Shown here: in pieces, positions 61,843-64,000 of the stretch
Layout of the letters: each line of letters starts with the position of its first letter
How positions within the stretch are numbered: the first letter of the stretch is position 1
NCBI GenBank assembly: GCA_004352715.1
Contig: SCFE01000022.1
Span: 1,043,161-1,107,160, forward strand
DNA: 64,000 nucleotides
Reading direction: 5' to 3'
From: Hofstenia miamia
Lineage: Eukaryota; Xenacoelomorpha; Acoela
Translations under genes and position numbers: made by a program
Notes under the pieces: generated by a model
What the model saw: the letters and a program-made list of their open reading frames with translations, nothing else
What the model was told of the DNA's origin: nothing
Database searches by the model: none

Positions 61843-63136
61843 GCACATTGACCTACACCCACAGCATTTTACTCAACTGACAATGGCTTAGCCACGGATA
61901 TTTATACCCGCGATAACACACGAAAAGGTGGTGACTGACTATCTCGGGACACACATTCTTCCAGCGCCTAGGTTTACGATACTAATGGTAGACTTGGTTC
62001 TGTTGCATCCAACCAACATTTGCAGAGTGGCATTGTTAGGGGAAGATTTTGCTTTAATGCAATGATGTATGGAGGGAATTTTCTTACTTTACATTGGTAG
62101 TGGTGTAATATGAAACACTACTTATAATTTTCCTTTCTTAATAAAGCATGTATGGGGCAAAAGTACTATAAGTTAATTTCTAACGCCACAGATTCATTGC
62201 TCTCTTACGAATTATGATTTTTAAATCAATTATTATTATAAATCTAAATACATATTACTCGAAAGAACCTCCCTGCAAACATGATCCATTCCAGCACTGT
62301 ATTAATGTTCATCAAACTGTTATGATTATATACTTGAAGAAACAAGATTTTATGAAATTACAGTGAGCTGTGTACAATCAATATTGCGTTTAGAACCGTA
62401 CGAGATTTTATTGCAACGAAAACGGATCACATGATCTGCATTAGTCAAGACCGTACAGAAAAATATTAAAATAGATTGTGCAAAATGTATATTTGATAAC
62501 TCATTGGTCGCAAGATATTTAGAGACTAGTTCAAAACACCCCTTAATTTAAAAAATGCTTGAAATCGTTCAAGTTTATTAGAATGTTTCTCAAATCGATA
62601 ATTTATGGTCATCCTCATACTTTAGATATGAGAGTTAGGTTGATATTCAAAAATTTTCTCAAATATCATACAAATACTACAGCCTAAAAATTAAGTTTGG
62701 CCGGCACGCCTTTGTTACAACGGCCCACTAATAAAACCAAAACTATAAAATAAAAAAGGGATGATATTTGTCCATTTTTTAGTTACTTACGTTGAGCACG
62801 TATCACATTTTAATAGAAATTGAGGTAGTTTAAGCAGGGTGTCTGACGAATTCGGCTTCGACAAAATAAACAAAATAGTTTGCGAATAGTGCTGATTGCC
62901 GAAAGACCGTCCGCAATCACTACTTGTTGCTAGATTCTACCACTGATTTTTTGTTGATCTTAATTAATTGTGACAATTCATTTATAAATAAGATTATAGT
63001 TACTTAAATTTTGAAAAAAAACCAATAAAAACCTAAAATAAGAAATCACTTCCAAGTTTCTAAGATGTGCAGTTATGTGTAACACAGGGCTAATATCAAA
63101 TAAATTAACAATATATTGGTGCATATAAACGACAAT
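61843..63136. other. AT-rich interval without recognised feature
   Basis: No exon, RNA gene or complete element could be supported. Confidence 0.45.
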
Positions 63137-63208
63137 CATACTTGTCAACGAGCCAAGCTTCTAACGAACCGAGCCGAGCTTAGAAATTAAGGCTCGTTGA
63201 CAAGTCTG
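63137..63208. mobile_element. 72-bp hAT mini-element
   Basis: CATACTTGTCAACGAGCC on the left and GGCTCGTTGACAAGTCTG on the right, flanked by a perfect 8-bp duplication ACGACAAT (63129-63136, 63209-63216). It is the same family as 49163-49525, reduced to its two ends. Confidence 0.92.
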
Positions 63209-63358
63209 ACGACAATGCATTCGAAAATTGCAAGGATTGACATTGAGTTGGATCCATAATGAGAACGACCCTAAACAAAGTTTCTTCTCATTTTCAAAGC
63301 GATGAACTGAAAGATTTGTGACATTTGTAGAAATTTATTCTAGCATTATACTGCAACT

Positions 63359-64000
63359 NNNNNNNNNNNNNNNNNNNNNNNNNNNNNNNNNNNNNNNNNN
63401 NNNNNNNNNNNNNNNNNNNNNNNNNNNNNNNNNNNNNNNNNNNNNNNNNNNNNNNNNNNNNNNNNNNNNNNNNNNNNNNNNNNNNNNNNNNNNNNNNNNN
63501 NNNNNNNNNNNNNNNNNNNNNNNNNNNNNNNNNNNNNNNNNNNNNNNNNNNNNNNNNNNNNNNNNNNNNNNNNNNNNNNNNNNNNNNNNNNNNNNNNNNN
63601 NNNNNNNNNNNNNNNNNNNNNNNNNNNNNNNNNNNNNNNNNNNNNNNNNNNNNNNNNNNNNNNNNNNNNNNNNNNNNNNNNNNNNNNNNNNNNNNNNNNN
63701 NNNNNNNNNNNNNNNNNNNNNNNNNNNNNNNNNNNNNNNNNNNNNNNNNNNNNNNNNNNNNNNNNNNNNNNNNNNNNNNNNNNNNNNNNNNNNNNNNNNN
63801 NNNNNNNNNNNNNNNNNNNNNNNNNNNNNNNNNNNNNNNNNNNNNNNNNNNNNNNNNNNNNNNNNNNNNNNNNNNNNNNNNNNNNNNNNNNNNNNNNNNN
63901 NNNNNNNNNNNNNNNNNNNNNNNNNNNNNNNNNNNNNNNNNNNNNNNNNNNNNNNNNNNNNNNNNNNNNNNNNNNNNNNNNNNNNNNNNNNNNNNNNNNN
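63359..64000. other. Assembly gap to the window end
   Basis: An N run extends to the right edge. Confidence 0.95.

Noticed and set aside
1-64000. CRISPR arrays, operons, ribosome-binding sites
   Set aside because: The window is animal nuclear DNA with spliced genes; no regularly spaced short repeats of CRISPR type were seen.

Overview
The window is a piece of an AT-rich animal genome. It has GT-AG introns, (TA)n microsatellites and many DNA transposons, and no sign of bacterial organisation. A ciliary gene (HYDIN), a cyclic-nucleotide-gated channel, a sulfotransferase family and abundant hAT, Tc1/mariner and Penelope elements point to an invertebrate with motile cilia or flagellate sperm. 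A chelicerate or another arthropod would fit, but the sequence alone does not name the species. Assembly gaps (N runs) lie at 3768-3841, 8425-9424, 16404-16623, 40760-40870, 61577-61816 and 63359-64000.

Layout, left to right. At 3-935 is the 3' part of a hAT/ZBED-type transposase. At 3234-7438 are the last three exons of an unrecognised plus-strand gene, with a decayed Tc1 element in its last intron. At about 10.5-19.1 kb (minus) is a cyclic-nucleotide-gated channel gene of beta-like type, S1 to the start of the cyclic-nucleotide-binding domain. Its last recognisable exon runs straight into a Ty3/Gypsy integrase fragment. Gag-protease, Penelope and foldback relics sit in its introns. At about 21.8-60.4 kb (minus) are about 19 exons of HYDIN, the large ASH/MSP-domain protein of the ciliary central pair. 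Almost every exon-exon junction keeps phase; one junction (23220 to 21921) lacks an exon.

The most striking arrangement is one HYDIN intron of about 24 kb (24904-48826). Its flanking exons join in phase. It holds seven single-exon cytosolic-sulfotransferase-like genes: four complete minus-strand copies, one complete plus-strand copy, one minus-strand copy with a shortened C-terminus and one frameshifted plus-strand pseudogene. There is also a decayed C-terminal relic. All paralogs share a changed PAPS-binding loop (PRVGTTL or ARVGTTL instead of PKSGTTW) and REG instead of RKG, so they form a distinct, locally expanded family.

The rest of the interest is in the mobile DNA. There are several short hAT-type elements with clear 8-bp target duplications and subterminal runs of CTCGG, CGGATC or GGGCC. 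There are a mariner deletion derivative with perfect terminal repeats, a long foldback, a hairpin-rich mariner MITE, and two Penelope tails sharing a stem-loop whose paired bases covary.
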